64,000 nt of DNA from positions 620,001-684,000 of the forward strand of contig NZ_CP026949.1 in assembly GCF_003065425.1 (NCBI RefSeq). Reading direction: 5' to 3'. The DNA comes from Mycetocola zhujimingii. GTDB taxonomy: Bacteria; Actinomycetota; Actinomycetes; Actinomycetales; Microbacteriaceae. A program made the translations under genes and the position numbers. Below are positions 17,190 to 24,492 of this stretch, one piece after another (position 1 is the first letter of the stretch; each line of letters opens with the position of its first letter). The notes beneath the pieces were generated by a model. That model did no database searches. It was given only the letters and a program-made list of their open reading frames with translations, and had not been told where the DNA came from.

Positions 17190-17507
17190 CTAGAGCTGGC
17201 CCTGGATCTCGTCGCCCGCGGGGAGCGGCTCGAGGCGGGTGACCTCGACCGGGCGCGCCAGCTTGCCCTCGAGTGCGATGTTGAGCGCGGCGACCGCTGC
17301 GCCGCGGCCGTGGGCGTCGAGAAGCTCGGCGGACTCCCACTTTTCGATCATCATGATCGTGTTGTCGGGGGTGCGGTGGATCGCGTAGAGAATGCAGCCC
17401 GGCTCGTCGTGCACGGCGGCGATGGCGGGAACGAGTGCTTCATGCACCGCGTCGAACTGGCCGTCGACGGGAACGAAATGGGCGGTGACAACGATGGGCT
17501 GGGTCAT
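17190..17507 (-). CDS. Antibiotic biosynthesis monooxygenase (ABM) domain protein
   Basis: The 105-residue protein, starting MTQPIVVTAHFVPVDGQF, has the alpha/beta ferredoxin-like ABM fold. The segment EPGCILYAIHRTPDNTIMMI followed by EKWESAELLDAHGR is diagnostic (E-x-W-x-s-x-x-x-x-x-H). Family members are small quinol or haem monooxygenases or detoxification proteins; no specific substrate can be named. It lies 23 bases downstream of the second HMA gene on the same strand and could be part of the copper operon. Confidence 0.85.
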   Translation of the reverse strand: MTQPIVVTAHFVPVDGQFDAVHEALVPAIAAVHDEPGCILYAIHRTPDNTIMMIEKWESAELLDAHGRGAAVAALNIALEGKLARPVEVTRLEPLPAGDEIQGQL

Positions 17508-17530
17508 CCTGCGATGTTACAGGCGGCCGG

Positions 17531-18046
17531 TTAGCTCGCGGAGATCGGGCCGCTCACGAGCGTGAAGCCGGCCGCGTCGATTTCTGAACCGACGGCATCC
17601 GGATCGAGGTCCGTTGCACTGATCACGGTAACGACCGAGGTTCCGCCGGGGTTGAGGTCGACATCGACCGAGTCGACACCCTTGATGCGTTCGAGCGTGT
17701 TCATCATCGTGGCGATGCAGCGCCCGCGGGTCATCCCGGTGACGCCGAGCACCGACGACACCCGTGCCCGCGAGCCGGACACGCGCGGCGCACCGATCAC
17801 AGTGTCGGAGCGGACCATCGGAGCGGGCGCGGATGAGCAGGCGCATGCGCCGCCGTTTCCGCAGCCACCGGCGTTGCTTCCGCAGCCGCCCGCGTTACTC
17901 CCGCAGCCACCCGCACTGCTCCCGCCGCCACCCGCACTGCTCCCGCCGCTGCCGCAGACGCACTCGCCGCCGCAGCCGCCGCTCGGTTCGGAGTGTCCTG
18001 CGTCTTTGGCGGTCAGGCCGAGGTCGTTGAGGGGTCCTGTCGACAT
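17531..18046 (-). CDS. Cys/Gly-rich protein with degenerate heavy-metal-associated (HMA) domain
   Basis: The 171-residue protein has three parts. The first 25 residues start MSTGPLNDLGLTAKDAGHSE. A Gly/Ser/Cys-rich tract (about 24-75) follows, with GGCGGECVCGSGG and repeated GGCGSNA units holding some 9-10 cysteines. A C-terminal HMA-like domain (about 100-171) ends the protein. In that domain the metal motif reads GMTRGRC instead of GMTCxxC, so one of the two ligands is missing. The neighbouring HMA protein keeps both. Both share the N-terminal motif DLGLTA and a similar end (AGFTLVSGPISAS), so they arose by duplication. It may buffer Cu(I) through the Cys tract rather than the HMA domain (inference). 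Confidence 0.75.
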   Translation of the reverse strand: MSTGPLNDLGLTAKDAGHSEPSGGCGGECVCGSGGSSAGGGGSSAGGCGSNAGGCGSNAGGCGNGGACACSSAPAPMVRSDTVIGAPRVSGSRARVSSVLGVTGMTRGRCIATMMNTLERIKGVDSVDVDLNPGGTSVVTVISATDLDPDAVGSEIDAAGFTLVSGPISAS

Positions 18047-18060
18047 GGTGTCCCTGGCCT

Positions 18061-18516
18061 TTAGTCGGCCGAGAGCGGTGCGCTCACGAGCGCGTAACCG
18101 GCCTCTTCGATGGCCGCGGCAACGTGGGCTTTGTCCAGCGGAGCCTCGCTCATCACGACGACCGACGAAACACCCTCGGGGTTGAGCGTGATGTCGACAC
18201 CGTTCACGCCGTAGATCTCGGCCAGTTCCTCGGTGACGCTCTTCACGCAGTGCTCGCAGGTCATGCCCGACACGGAAAGCTCAGTCACGACGCTGCCCGC
18301 CGGTACGGATGCCGTGCCGCGGCTGATATTGACGCCGTGACCAGCCCCGTGACCGGCTGCCGCGCCGTGACCGCCGCACATGCATCCGCCGCCGCCGCGG
18401 CCGCATCCGCAACCGCCGCCCGAGCCCCCGCTCGCGTGGACATCGGTGAGGCCGAGGTCACGAATGGGGCGCTGCTCGCCGCGCGCGGTCAGGCCGAGGT
18501 CGGTGTGGTCGGTCAT
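18061..18516 (-). CDS. Heavy-metal-associated (CopZ-like) copper chaperone with Gly/Cys-rich N-terminus
   Basis: The 151-residue protein starts MTDHTDLGLTARGEQRPIRD, repeats DLGLTD, then has a Gly/Cys/His-rich tract (GGGCGCGRGGGGCMCGGHG). It ends with an HMA domain (about residues 80-151) carrying an intact VSGMTCEHCVKSVTEEL metal-binding motif. HMA proteins bind Cu(I) with the two cysteines and pass it to copper ATPases. CAAGGAGA precedes the ATG at 18516; a longer in-frame extension lacks this. It lies between csoR and the degenerate HMA gene and is probably co-transcribed with both. Confidence 0.85.
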   Translation of the reverse strand: MTDHTDLGLTARGEQRPIRDLGLTDVHASGGSGGGCGCGRGGGGCMCGGHGAAAGHGAGHGVNISRGTASVPAGSVVTELSVSGMTCEHCVKSVTEELAEIYGVNGVDITLNPEGVSSVVVMSEAPLDKAHVAAAIEEAGYALVSAPLSAD

Positions 18517-18545
18517 GAAATCTCCTTGGGATGGAACAGGGTCGG

Positions 18546-18827
18546 TTAGGAGCGGACGAGTCGGGCAATCGCGGCCGACGCCTCGCGGATCTTCTCTTCG
18601 GCGACAGGACCACCCTCGCGGGTCGCCTCCGCGACGCAGTGGGTGAGGTGATCGTCGAGCAGCTGCAGGGCGACGGTCTCGAGAGCCTTCGTCGCCGCTG
18701 ACACCTGCGTGAGGATGTCGATGCAATACACGTCGTCTTCGACCATGCGCTGGATACCGCGAACCTGGCCCTCCGCCCGGCGAAGCCGCTTCACGAGATC
18801 GGCCTTGTTGTCGACGTATCCATGCAT
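18546..18827 (-). CDS. csoR: Copper-sensing transcriptional repressor CsoR
   Basis: The 93-residue protein starts MHGYVDNKADLVKRLRRAEG, the CsoR/RcnR family N-terminus. The Cu(I) ligand set C-H-C is complete at C35 (DDVYCIDIL), H60 and C64 (LLDDHLTHCV), with the same spacing as Mycobacterium tuberculosis CsoR (36-61-65). It should repress in the absence of copper and release DNA when Cu(I) binds. GGAGG lies 5 bases before the ATG. Two ATACCC...GGGTAT operators lie in the divergent promoter region, one in front of csoR and one in front of the copper ATPase. Confidence 0.95.
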   Translation of the reverse strand: MHGYVDNKADLVKRLRRAEGQVRGIQRMVEDDVYCIDILTQVSAATKALETVALQLLDDHLTHCVAEATREGGPVAEEKIREASAAIARLVRS

Positions 18828-18853
18828 GATGACCTCCGTATGCTCCCTCCAAT

Positions 18854-18870
18854 ATACCCGGCAGGGGTAT
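18854..18870. promoter_or_regulatory. CsoR operator in the csoR promoter
   Basis: ATACCC-GGCAG-GGGTAT is an inverted repeat of the known CsoR type (C/G-rich arms flanked by AT). On the minus strand it lies between TTGCCC and TATATT, spaced 17 bases, so it occupies the promoter spacer and overlaps the -10. Confidence 0.8.
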
Positions 18871-18921
18871 TGGGGGCAATCGAGCGGATGCTGCCCGCTG
18901 AGCACTAAGCCTCTTGTGTAG

Positions 18922-18938
18922 ATACCCCTAGGGGGTAT
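18922..18938. promoter_or_regulatory. CsoR operator in the copper ATPase promoter
   Basis: ATACCCCTAGGGGGTAT is a near-perfect palindrome of CsoR type. TTGTGT (18914-18919) and TATATC (18936-18941), 16 bases apart, form a promoter around it. The expected start point is at or within about 2 bases of the ATPase ATG at 18950, so the mRNA is probably leaderless. Confidence 0.8.
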
Positions 18939-18949
18939 ATCTTTCCGGT

Positions 18950-21571
18950 ATGAAAGACCATGAAATTCCGGATGCCGGTGCGTCGCGGTCGGATCGCCAG
19001 GCGCCGGTTTCCCGCAGCGAAGACACGCCACACGAGGCGGGTGCGGCGAGCGATTACGCGGCTCACTCCGGGAGTGACACTGACCACGCCACTCATCTCG
19101 GGATGGATCACGACGCCATGAGTCGCGGTGCCGGACATGGTGGTGGTGACGAGCGGGGCGACCGCGCCGGGATGGACCGCGGCGTCGGCGGTCACGAGAG
19201 CCACACCGGGATGGCGCACGGCGGCGGCGGTCACGAGAGCCACACCGGGATGGCGCACGGCGGCGGCGGTCACGAGAGCCACACCGGGATGGCCCGCGGC
19301 GGCGGCGGGCACGAGAGCCACACCGGGATGGACCACGCCGGTATGGGTCACGGTGGCATGAACCACGGGGGCGGGCTCGAGCACCACGCCGGGATGGATC
19401 ACTCGGGTACGGACCACGCCGGGATGAACCACGTGGGTATGAACCACGCCGGCGGGCTCGAGAACCACGCCGGAATGGATCACTCAACCATGGGCCACGC
19501 CGGGATGGACCACTCGGCCATGGGCCACAGCGGGCACAGCGGTCACAGCGGACACGCCGGACACGCCGGCCACGGCGACCACGTCGGCCAGTTCCGCCGC
19601 CTGTTCTGGGTGATGCTCGTGATCGCGATCCCCGTCGTGGCGTTCAGCAGCATGTTCGCGTCAATCATCGGCTACTCGCTCCCCGACATCCCCTGGATCA
19701 GCTGGATCTCACCGGTCCTCGGCACCGTGATGTTCGTCTGGGGTGGCAGGCCGTTCCTCACCGGAGCGGTCGCCGAGATCAAAGCCCGCCAGCCGGGCAT
19801 GATGCTGCTCATCGGACTCGCCATCTCGGTGGCGTTCGCCGCATCCTGGGGCGCGAGCCTTGGCATCCTCGACCACCAGCTCGACTTCTGGTGGGAACTC
19901 GCCCTCCTCATCGTGATCATGCTGCTCGGGCACTGGATCGAGATGCGATCGCTGGCCCAGACGTCGTCGGCGCTCGACTCTCTTGCCGCGCTTATTCCGG
20001 ACGAGGCCGAGCGCGTCGACGGTGACAGCATCACCGTCGTGCCGCCGGCCGACCTTCGGGTGGGGGACCTCGTCGTTGTGCGGCCGGGAGGCCGGGTTCC
20101 CGCTGATGGACGTGTGGAGGACGGCACCGCCGACGTCGATGAGTCGATGATCACCGGTGAGTCGATGCCCGTCCGACGGGGGCCCGGCGACCCGGTCGTC
20201 GCCGGAACCGTCGCCACCGATTCGGCGCTGAGGGTGCGCGTGACGGCGGTCGGTGAGGACACGGCGCTTGCCGGCATCCGTCGGCTGGTGACCGATGCGC
20301 AGAACTCGACCTCGCGGGCGCAACGGCTGGCCGACAAGGCCGCGGGCTGGCTGTTCTGGTACGCGCTGGGTGCCGCCGCGATCACGGCTGTGGCGTGGAC
20401 GCTCCTCGGCACGCCCGACGAGGCGATCATCCGCACGATCACGGTGCTGGTGATTGCCTGCCCGCACGCGCTCGGCCTGGCGATTCCGCTCGTCGTGTCG
20501 ATCTCGACCGAGCGGGCCGCCCGCGCCGGCGTGCTCGTCAAGGATCGGCTCGCGCTCGAGAGCATGCGCACCGTCGATACCGTGCTGTTCGACAAGACCG
20601 GCACCCTCACCCGCGGCGAACCCGCTCTGGCTGGCATCGCGCCTGCTGACGGGTGGACCGAGGATGAGGTGCTCGCCCTCGCGGCAGCCGCCGAAGCTGA
20701 CAGCGAGCATCCGCTGGCGCGCGCCCTCGTTGCGGCGGCGGCGAGTCGCGGGGTGGCACTCGCGGCGGCATCCGATTTTCGGTCATCTCCCGCGGTGGGC
20801 GTCGAGGCGATGGTCGAGGGTCGGCGGGTGGAAGTGGGCGGCCCCGGCCTGCTCGAGCGGACGGGCGCGGCACCGCTGCCCGCGACCGCGGAGTGGAGCG
20901 ACCAGGGTGCGACGGTGCTGCACGCTCTCGTCGACGGGCGGGTCGCCGGTGCGTTTGCGTTGCGCGATGAGATCCGGCCGGAATCTCGGGATGCCGTCAG
21001 CGCGCTTCACGCCCGCCAGGTCCAGGTGGTGATGATTACCGGCGACGCCGAGGCCGTGGCACAGTCGGTGGCGGGTGAGCTGGGCATCGATCGGGTCTTC
21101 GCCGGCGTGCGCCCGGGGGACAAGGCGGCGAAGGTCGCCGAGTTGCAGGCCGAGGGGCGCAGGGTTGCGATGGTCGGAGACGGCGTGAACGACGCCCCGG
21201 CGCTCGCGCAGGCGGATGTCGGGCTCGCCATCGGGGCGGGGACCGACGTCGCGATCGCCTCCGCCGGCGTCATTCTGGCCAGCGATGACCCGCGAGCCGT
21301 GCTCTCCGTGATCGAGTTGTCGCGCGCGAGCTACCGCAAGATGCAGCAGAACCTCTGGTGGGCTGCCGGCTACAACCTCGTGTCGGTGCCGCTCGCCGCC
21401 GGGGTGCTCGCGCCGGTCGGTTTCGTGCTGCCGATGGCGGTCGGCGCCGTGCTCATGAGCCTGTCGACGATCATCGTCGCGCTCAACGCTCAGTTGCTGC
21501 GACGGCTCGACCTGCGGCCCGGTGCTGCTGCGGCGGTGTCGGCGCGGGCGGATGCCGTCCGCGCGAGATAG
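18950..21571 (+). CDS. copB: CopB-type copper-translocating P1B ATPase with His/Met-rich repeat N-terminus
   Basis: The 873-residue membrane ATPase exports copper. Residues 1-200 are a soluble tail dominated by His, Met and Gly, including four 13-residue repeats like GGGGHESHTGMAH and many DHAGM or GHSGHSG units. A P1B ATPase core follows: actuator motif ITGESMPV, membrane metal site CPH (C504-P505-H506), phosphorylation site DKTGTLT (D548), SEHPLARAL and GDGVNDAPALAQ. CPH instead of CPC places it in the CopB (P1B-3) branch rather than CopA. No ribosome-binding site precedes the ATG and the promoter -10 ends 8 bases before it, so translation is probably leaderless. CsoR control is indicated by the operator at 18922. 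Confidence 0.95.
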   Translation: MKDHEIPDAGASRSDRQAPVSRSEDTPHEAGAASDYAAHSGSDTDHATHLGMDHDAMSRGAGHGGGDERGDRAGMDRGVGGHESHTGMAHGGGGHESHTGMAHGGGGHESHTGMARGGGGHESHTGMDHAGMGHGGMNHGGGLEHHAGMDHSGTDHAGMNHVGMNHAGGLENHAGMDHSTMGHAGMDHSAMGHSGHSGHSGHAGHAGHGDHVGQFRRLFWVMLVIAIPVVAFSSMFASIIGYSLPDIPWISWISPVLGTVMFVWGGRPFLTGAVAEIKARQPGMMLLIGLAISVAFAASWGASLGILDHQLDFWWELALLIVIMLLGHWIEMRSLAQTSSALDSLAALIPDEAERVDGDSITVVPPADLRVGDLVVVRPGGRVPADGRVEDGTADVDESMITGESMPVRRGPGDPVVAGTVATDSALRVRVTAVGEDTALAGIRRLVTDAQNSTSRAQRLADKAAGWLFWYALGAAAITAVAWTLLGTPDEAIIRTITVLVIACPHALGLAIPLVVSISTERAARAGVLVKDRLALESMRTVDTVLFDKTGTLTRGEPALAGIAPADGWTEDEVLALAAAAEADSEHPLARALVAAAASRGVALAAASDFRSSPAVGVEAMVEGRRVEVGGPGLLERTGAAPLPATAEWSDQGATVLHALVDGRVAGAFALRDEIRPESRDAVSALHARQVQVVMITGDAEAVAQSVAGELGIDRVFAGVRPGDKAAKVAELQAEGRRVAMVGDGVNDAPALAQADVGLAIGAGTDVAIASAGVILASDDPRAVLSVIELSRASYRKMQQNLWWAAGYNLVSVPLAAGVLAPVGFVLPMAVGAVLMSLSTIIVALNAQLLRRLDLRPGAAAAVSARADAVRAR
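19190..19336 (+). repeat. Four in-frame 39-bp tandem repeats inside copB
   Basis: Units beginning GGTCACGAGAGCCACACC recur at 39-base intervals (19190, 19229, 19268, 19307). Each codes for 13 residues of the His/Met metal-binding tail. The copies are nearly identical in DNA, so repeat number may vary between strains. Confidence 0.85.
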
Positions 21572-21602
21572 GCGGGCTGAGGATGCCATCGGCGCGAGAT
21601 AG

Positions 21603-21667
21603 GGACAACGGCCTGAGATAAGGATCCTGGAGCCGGTTTGGTCCTTATCTGGGCGCTTTGTCCTTGT
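21603..21667. repeat. H2 palindromic repeat, diverged copy
   Basis: Left arm GGACAACGGCCTGAGATAAG with following GA (21603-21624) pairs imperfectly with TCCTTATCTGGGCGCTTTG then TCCTTGT (21642-21667). It lies between the convergent copB and CDGSH genes. See 26044 for better-conserved copies. Confidence 0.65.
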
Positions 21668-21717
21668 GTGGCGGTGCCTGCCGGCCCGTGCCGCGGCATC
21701 CGCCCGCTATACAACAC

Positions 21718-21780
21718 CGCGAGTTGCTGACTTTGCCCGGGTTAGGGCACCGCGGACCCGTGCAAACCCAGCAACTCGCG
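21718..21780. terminator. Long hairpin between convergent copB and CDGSH genes
   Basis: CGCGAGTTGCTG (21718-21729) pairs perfectly with CAGCAACTCGCG (21769-21780). Inside, TTTGC pairs with GCAAA and CGGGT with ACCCG. It has no T run on either strand. It could stop converging transcripts or be a single copy of another palindromic element. Confidence 0.5.
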
Positions 21781-21789
21781 AGCGGCGCG

Positions 21790-21993
21790 CTACGGCGCCT
21801 TGAACCCGATCGCCTTGTGTGTCCCGTCGCAGAACGGCTTGATCGCCGATACCCCGCACCGGCACAGAGCCACAGTCTTGCGGGTGCGCTCGATCGGCTC
21901 CCCGTCGGGCGTGGTGAGGTCCATCTCACCGCGCACGAGCAGCGGCCCGTTCGGGCAAGCGATGATCTGCGTGGGCTCGGGCTTACCAGCCAT
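21790..21993 (-). CDS. CDGSH iron-sulfur domain protein
   Basis: The 67-residue protein starts MAGKPEPTQIIACPNGPLLV and carries the motif CRCGVSAIKPFCDGTHK (C-x-C-x2-S-x3-P-x-C-D-G-T-H), which binds a [2Fe-2S] cluster with three Cys and one His. The ATG at 21993 comes 5 bases after the stop of the upstream oxidase gene; a GTG at 22002 that overlaps that stop by 4 bases is an alternative. The close link suggests the cluster protein is an electron donor to the oxidase, which is inference. Confidence 0.9.
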   Translation of the reverse strand: MAGKPEPTQIIACPNGPLLVRGEMDLTTPDGEPIERTRKTVALCRCGVSAIKPFCDGTHKAIGFKAP

Positions 21994-21998
21994 GCTCG

Positions 21999-23156
21999 TC
22001 ACGCTGCGGTCCCGGATGTCGTTGCTCGCGGCATCCGCAACGCTGACGCGCCTGCGCTCCACGCCTCGACCATGACCTGCCCGGCCCAGTCGTCGACGGT
22101 GAGGCAGGCTGCGGCACCGAACAGGATGTCGGGGAGCAGGTCGGGCTCGTCTTCGGCGAGGGCACCGGCGAGGTCGCGGCCCGCGATCTGCTCGTGCACG
22201 GCGTCAGCTTCAACGTGCTCGTCGAAGTACCAGCACACGGCGTCGTCGAATCCGTTGCGGCGGAATCCGCGCGCGTACAGCCCGTTCGGAATCGACGAGG
22301 TCATCTCGAACGCGGCGAGGTGCCCGGCGATCGCGCCGCGGAGACGGCGGTTCAGCCCGAACATCGACATCATGTTCTGCGATGCGAGGGTCACGGCGGG
22401 CACGAAGTCGAGGTAGGCGCCGTAGGTGGTGTCGAGACCGAGGCCCGTCATGGTGCCCGCGAAGATGGCGGCGTGCATGCGGTCGGGGCGGCCTCCGCCG
22501 TACTCGTCGGCCTGGATCTCCACGAGGGCCGCCTTGGGCCGACCCGAGAGCCGCGGAATCGCCCAGGAGTGCGGGTCTGCTTCCTTGAGCGTGTAAATGG
22601 AGCGGTGGATGAGGAACTCTTCGAGCTGCTCGCGGTTCGCCTTCGCCGCGACGAAGCGCGACAGGCTGGGCCCACTGCTCTCGGCACCGGTCAGGGTGAA
22701 GAGGGTGTCAGCGACGGCGGCCATGGTGGGCTCGGGAGCGTCCGGCACCGGAACGTCGCGCCGCAGTTGAGCTTCGAACGCCGCCTCGATCACGCGGCGG
22801 GCGGCGATGAGGTGCGGATGCCATTCCCACGCGTCGTTCGCGTCGGCGAGCGATCCGTAGTGCAGGCCATAGAGCAGGAACAGCGCCAGCTGAATGTCGT
22901 CGTCGTTCACGATGTCGATCGACGCGGCGACGGCGGCAGCGGCGTCGGCGGCGAGGTCGGCGGTCGCGGAGTCGTCGTCAGTTGGCGTCGTGCGAACGAG
23001 AGTGAGGATGCGGTTGCTCAGCGGGCCCCGCGCGGTGGGCGTCCGGGGTGCGCCGGTGGTGGCCGCGAGGCCGTCTGTTGCGGTCGAGTCACTCGATGCA
23101 GCGGGGGCGTCGGCAGTGTTCATCGGACGGGAGTCGGTGGGAAAGGTCAGTGCCAT
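21999..23156 (-). CDS. Iron-containing redox enzyme family protein (haem-oxygenase-fold oxidase)
   Basis: This 385-residue protein matches the iron-containing redox enzyme / haem-oxygenase-like diiron oxidase family. Likely ligand segments are KAALVEIQADEYGGGRPDRM-HAAIF and YFDEHVEADAVHEQ, which give the E...E-x6-H...D/E-x3-H-type set on helices. Members act on amino acids or fatty acids with O2; the substrate here is unknown. The first 70 residues are Ala/Thr/Ser/Asp-rich and probably disordered. The start MALTFPTDS has a weak AGAG upstream; an ATG at 23123 is possible. It is directly followed by a CDGSH gene. Confidence 0.8.
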   Translation of the reverse strand: MALTFPTDSRPMNTADAPAASSDSTATDGLAATTGAPRTPTARGPLSNRILTLVRTTPTDDDSATADLAADAAAAVAASIDIVNDDDIQLALFLLYGLHYGSLADANDAWEWHPHLIAARRVIEAAFEAQLRRDVPVPDAPEPTMAAVADTLFTLTGAESSGPSLSRFVAAKANREQLEEFLIHRSIYTLKEADPHSWAIPRLSGRPKAALVEIQADEYGGGRPDRMHAAIFAGTMTGLGLDTTYGAYLDFVPAVTLASQNMMSMFGLNRRLRGAIAGHLAAFEMTSSIPNGLYARGFRRNGFDDAVCWYFDEHVEADAVHEQIAGRDLAGALAEDEPDLLPDILFGAAACLTVDDWAGQVMVEAWSAGASALRMPRATTSGTAA

Positions 23157-23439
23157 ATCTCTACTCTGTGCAGCCCCTGCAGCGTCGTCAACCCCCGCTC
23201 CCCGATGCGGTATTTCGGCGCTTTTCGTGCTACGCATCCGGGTTTTTTGGGGGTGCGGGTCGCGCGTGCCGCGCACCATTGCCGACCGCATCGCCGACCG
23301 CATCCGCACCGTCGACAGCATCCGCGCGCCGACAGCATCCGTCCCGCGGAATATGACGGCGTGAGACACGCAACCGGGCACACGGGAAGCGGTCGTTCTA
23401 GGGTGAAGGCAGATCCCGATGACGACAAGGACGTGCACC

Positions 23440-24492
23440 ATGACAGGCATCCCCACTGTGGAGCTCGGCGACGGTCTCGCCACCTCCGCGCAGGGCCTCG
23501 GGGGCATGGCCCTCACCGACGTGTATGGCGCCGCCGACCCCGACCGGTCGGTCGCGACGATCAACCACGCGATCGACATCGGCGTGACCTTTCTCGACAC
23601 CGCGAACGTGTACGGGCAGGGCGCAAACGAGGAGCTCTTCGCCCGCGTGCTCAGGCACCGCCGCGCGGAGGTCGTGCTCGCGACCAAGTTCGGCATCCTG
23701 CCGACGCCCGACGACGGTGGGTTCCGGGCGAGGGGCGACGCTGCCTACGTGCACGAGTCGATCGACGCGAGCCTCACGCGACTCGGCACCGACAGCGTCG
23801 ACCTCTACTACTACCACCGCGTCGATTCGCGGGTGCCGATCGAGGAGACGGTTGGCGCGCTCGCCGAGCTGGTCACCGCGGGCAAGGTGCGGCACATCGG
23901 CCTCTCGGAGGTCACCGCCCTCGAACTCGAACGCGCACACGCGGTGCACCCGATCGCCGCTGTGCAGAGTGAGTGGTCGCTGTGGAGCCGCGACATCGAG
24001 GAGTATGTCATCCCCACCGCGGCGCGGCTCGGCATCGGGTTCGTCGCCTACTCACCGCTCGGTCGCGGGTTCCTGACGGGCGGGGTGACGGATGCCGCGG
24101 CGCTGGGTGAGAAGGATGCCCGGCGCAACTTCCCCCGCTTCAGCGACGAGAACTTCGCCGCCAACGTCGCGGCGGTTGAGGTTGTGCGGCAGGTGGCTGA
24201 CGTCGAAGGTCTCGCGCCCGCGCAGGTCGCGCTCGCCTGGGTTTACGCCTCGGGCCGGCGGCTTGGCGTTCCCGTGGTGCCGATTCCCGGCACCCGCAAA
24301 GCGCACCGGGTCGACGAGAACGCCGCGGCTGTCACGGCGACGCTCAGCGACGCCAGCCTCGCCCGGCTCGATGGTATTTACGCCGGCATCGAGGGCGAGC
24401 GGGCCAGCGATCCGCTCTACATCTCCCGCGGCAGAGAGCAGCGGGAGCACGCGCACGAGCGTCGCGCATCCGGAACGGAAGGACCCCGATGA
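23440..24492 (+). CDS. Aldo/keto reductase
   Basis: The 350-residue protein is an AKR TIM-barrel enzyme. It contains GVTFLDTANVYGQGANEELF with the catalytic Asp and Tyr, the Lys in VVLATKFGI, and the His in DLYYYHRVDSRVPIEETV. C-terminal NADPH-binding segments include VPVVPIPGTRKAHRVDEN. The ATG at 23440 has AAGGA upstream; an ATG 21 bases earlier is also in frame. It overlaps the following flavin monooxygenase gene by 4 bases (ATGA), so the two work together, perhaps reducing an aldehyde or ketone released by the monooxygenase (inference). Confidence 0.9.
   Translation: MTGIPTVELGDGLATSAQGLGGMALTDVYGAADPDRSVATINHAIDIGVTFLDTANVYGQGANEELFARVLRHRRAEVVLATKFGILPTPDDGGFRARGDAAYVHESIDASLTRLGTDSVDLYYYHRVDSRVPIEETVGALAELVTAGKVRHIGLSEVTALELERAHAVHPIAAVQSEWSLWSRDIEEYVIPTAARLGIGFVAYSPLGRGFLTGGVTDAAALGEKDARRNFPRFSDENFAANVAAVEVVRQVADVEGLAPAQVALAWVYASGRRLGVPVVPIPGTRKAHRVDENAAAVTATLSDASLARLDGIYAGIEGERASDPLYISRGREQREHAHERRASGTEGPR

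Noticed and set aside
16482-17193. Long repetitive open frames on both strands across the H3 array
   Set aside because: They only translate the palindromic units in several frames at once, have no ribosome-binding site or recognisable domain, and the repeats also occur singly elsewhere between genes.
18828-19487. Extension of the csoR frame into a 313-residue protein
   Set aside because: The extra N-terminal part is an Arg/Gly/Pro-rich antisense reading of the copper ATPase tail, and csoR has its own strong ribosome-binding site and promoter.
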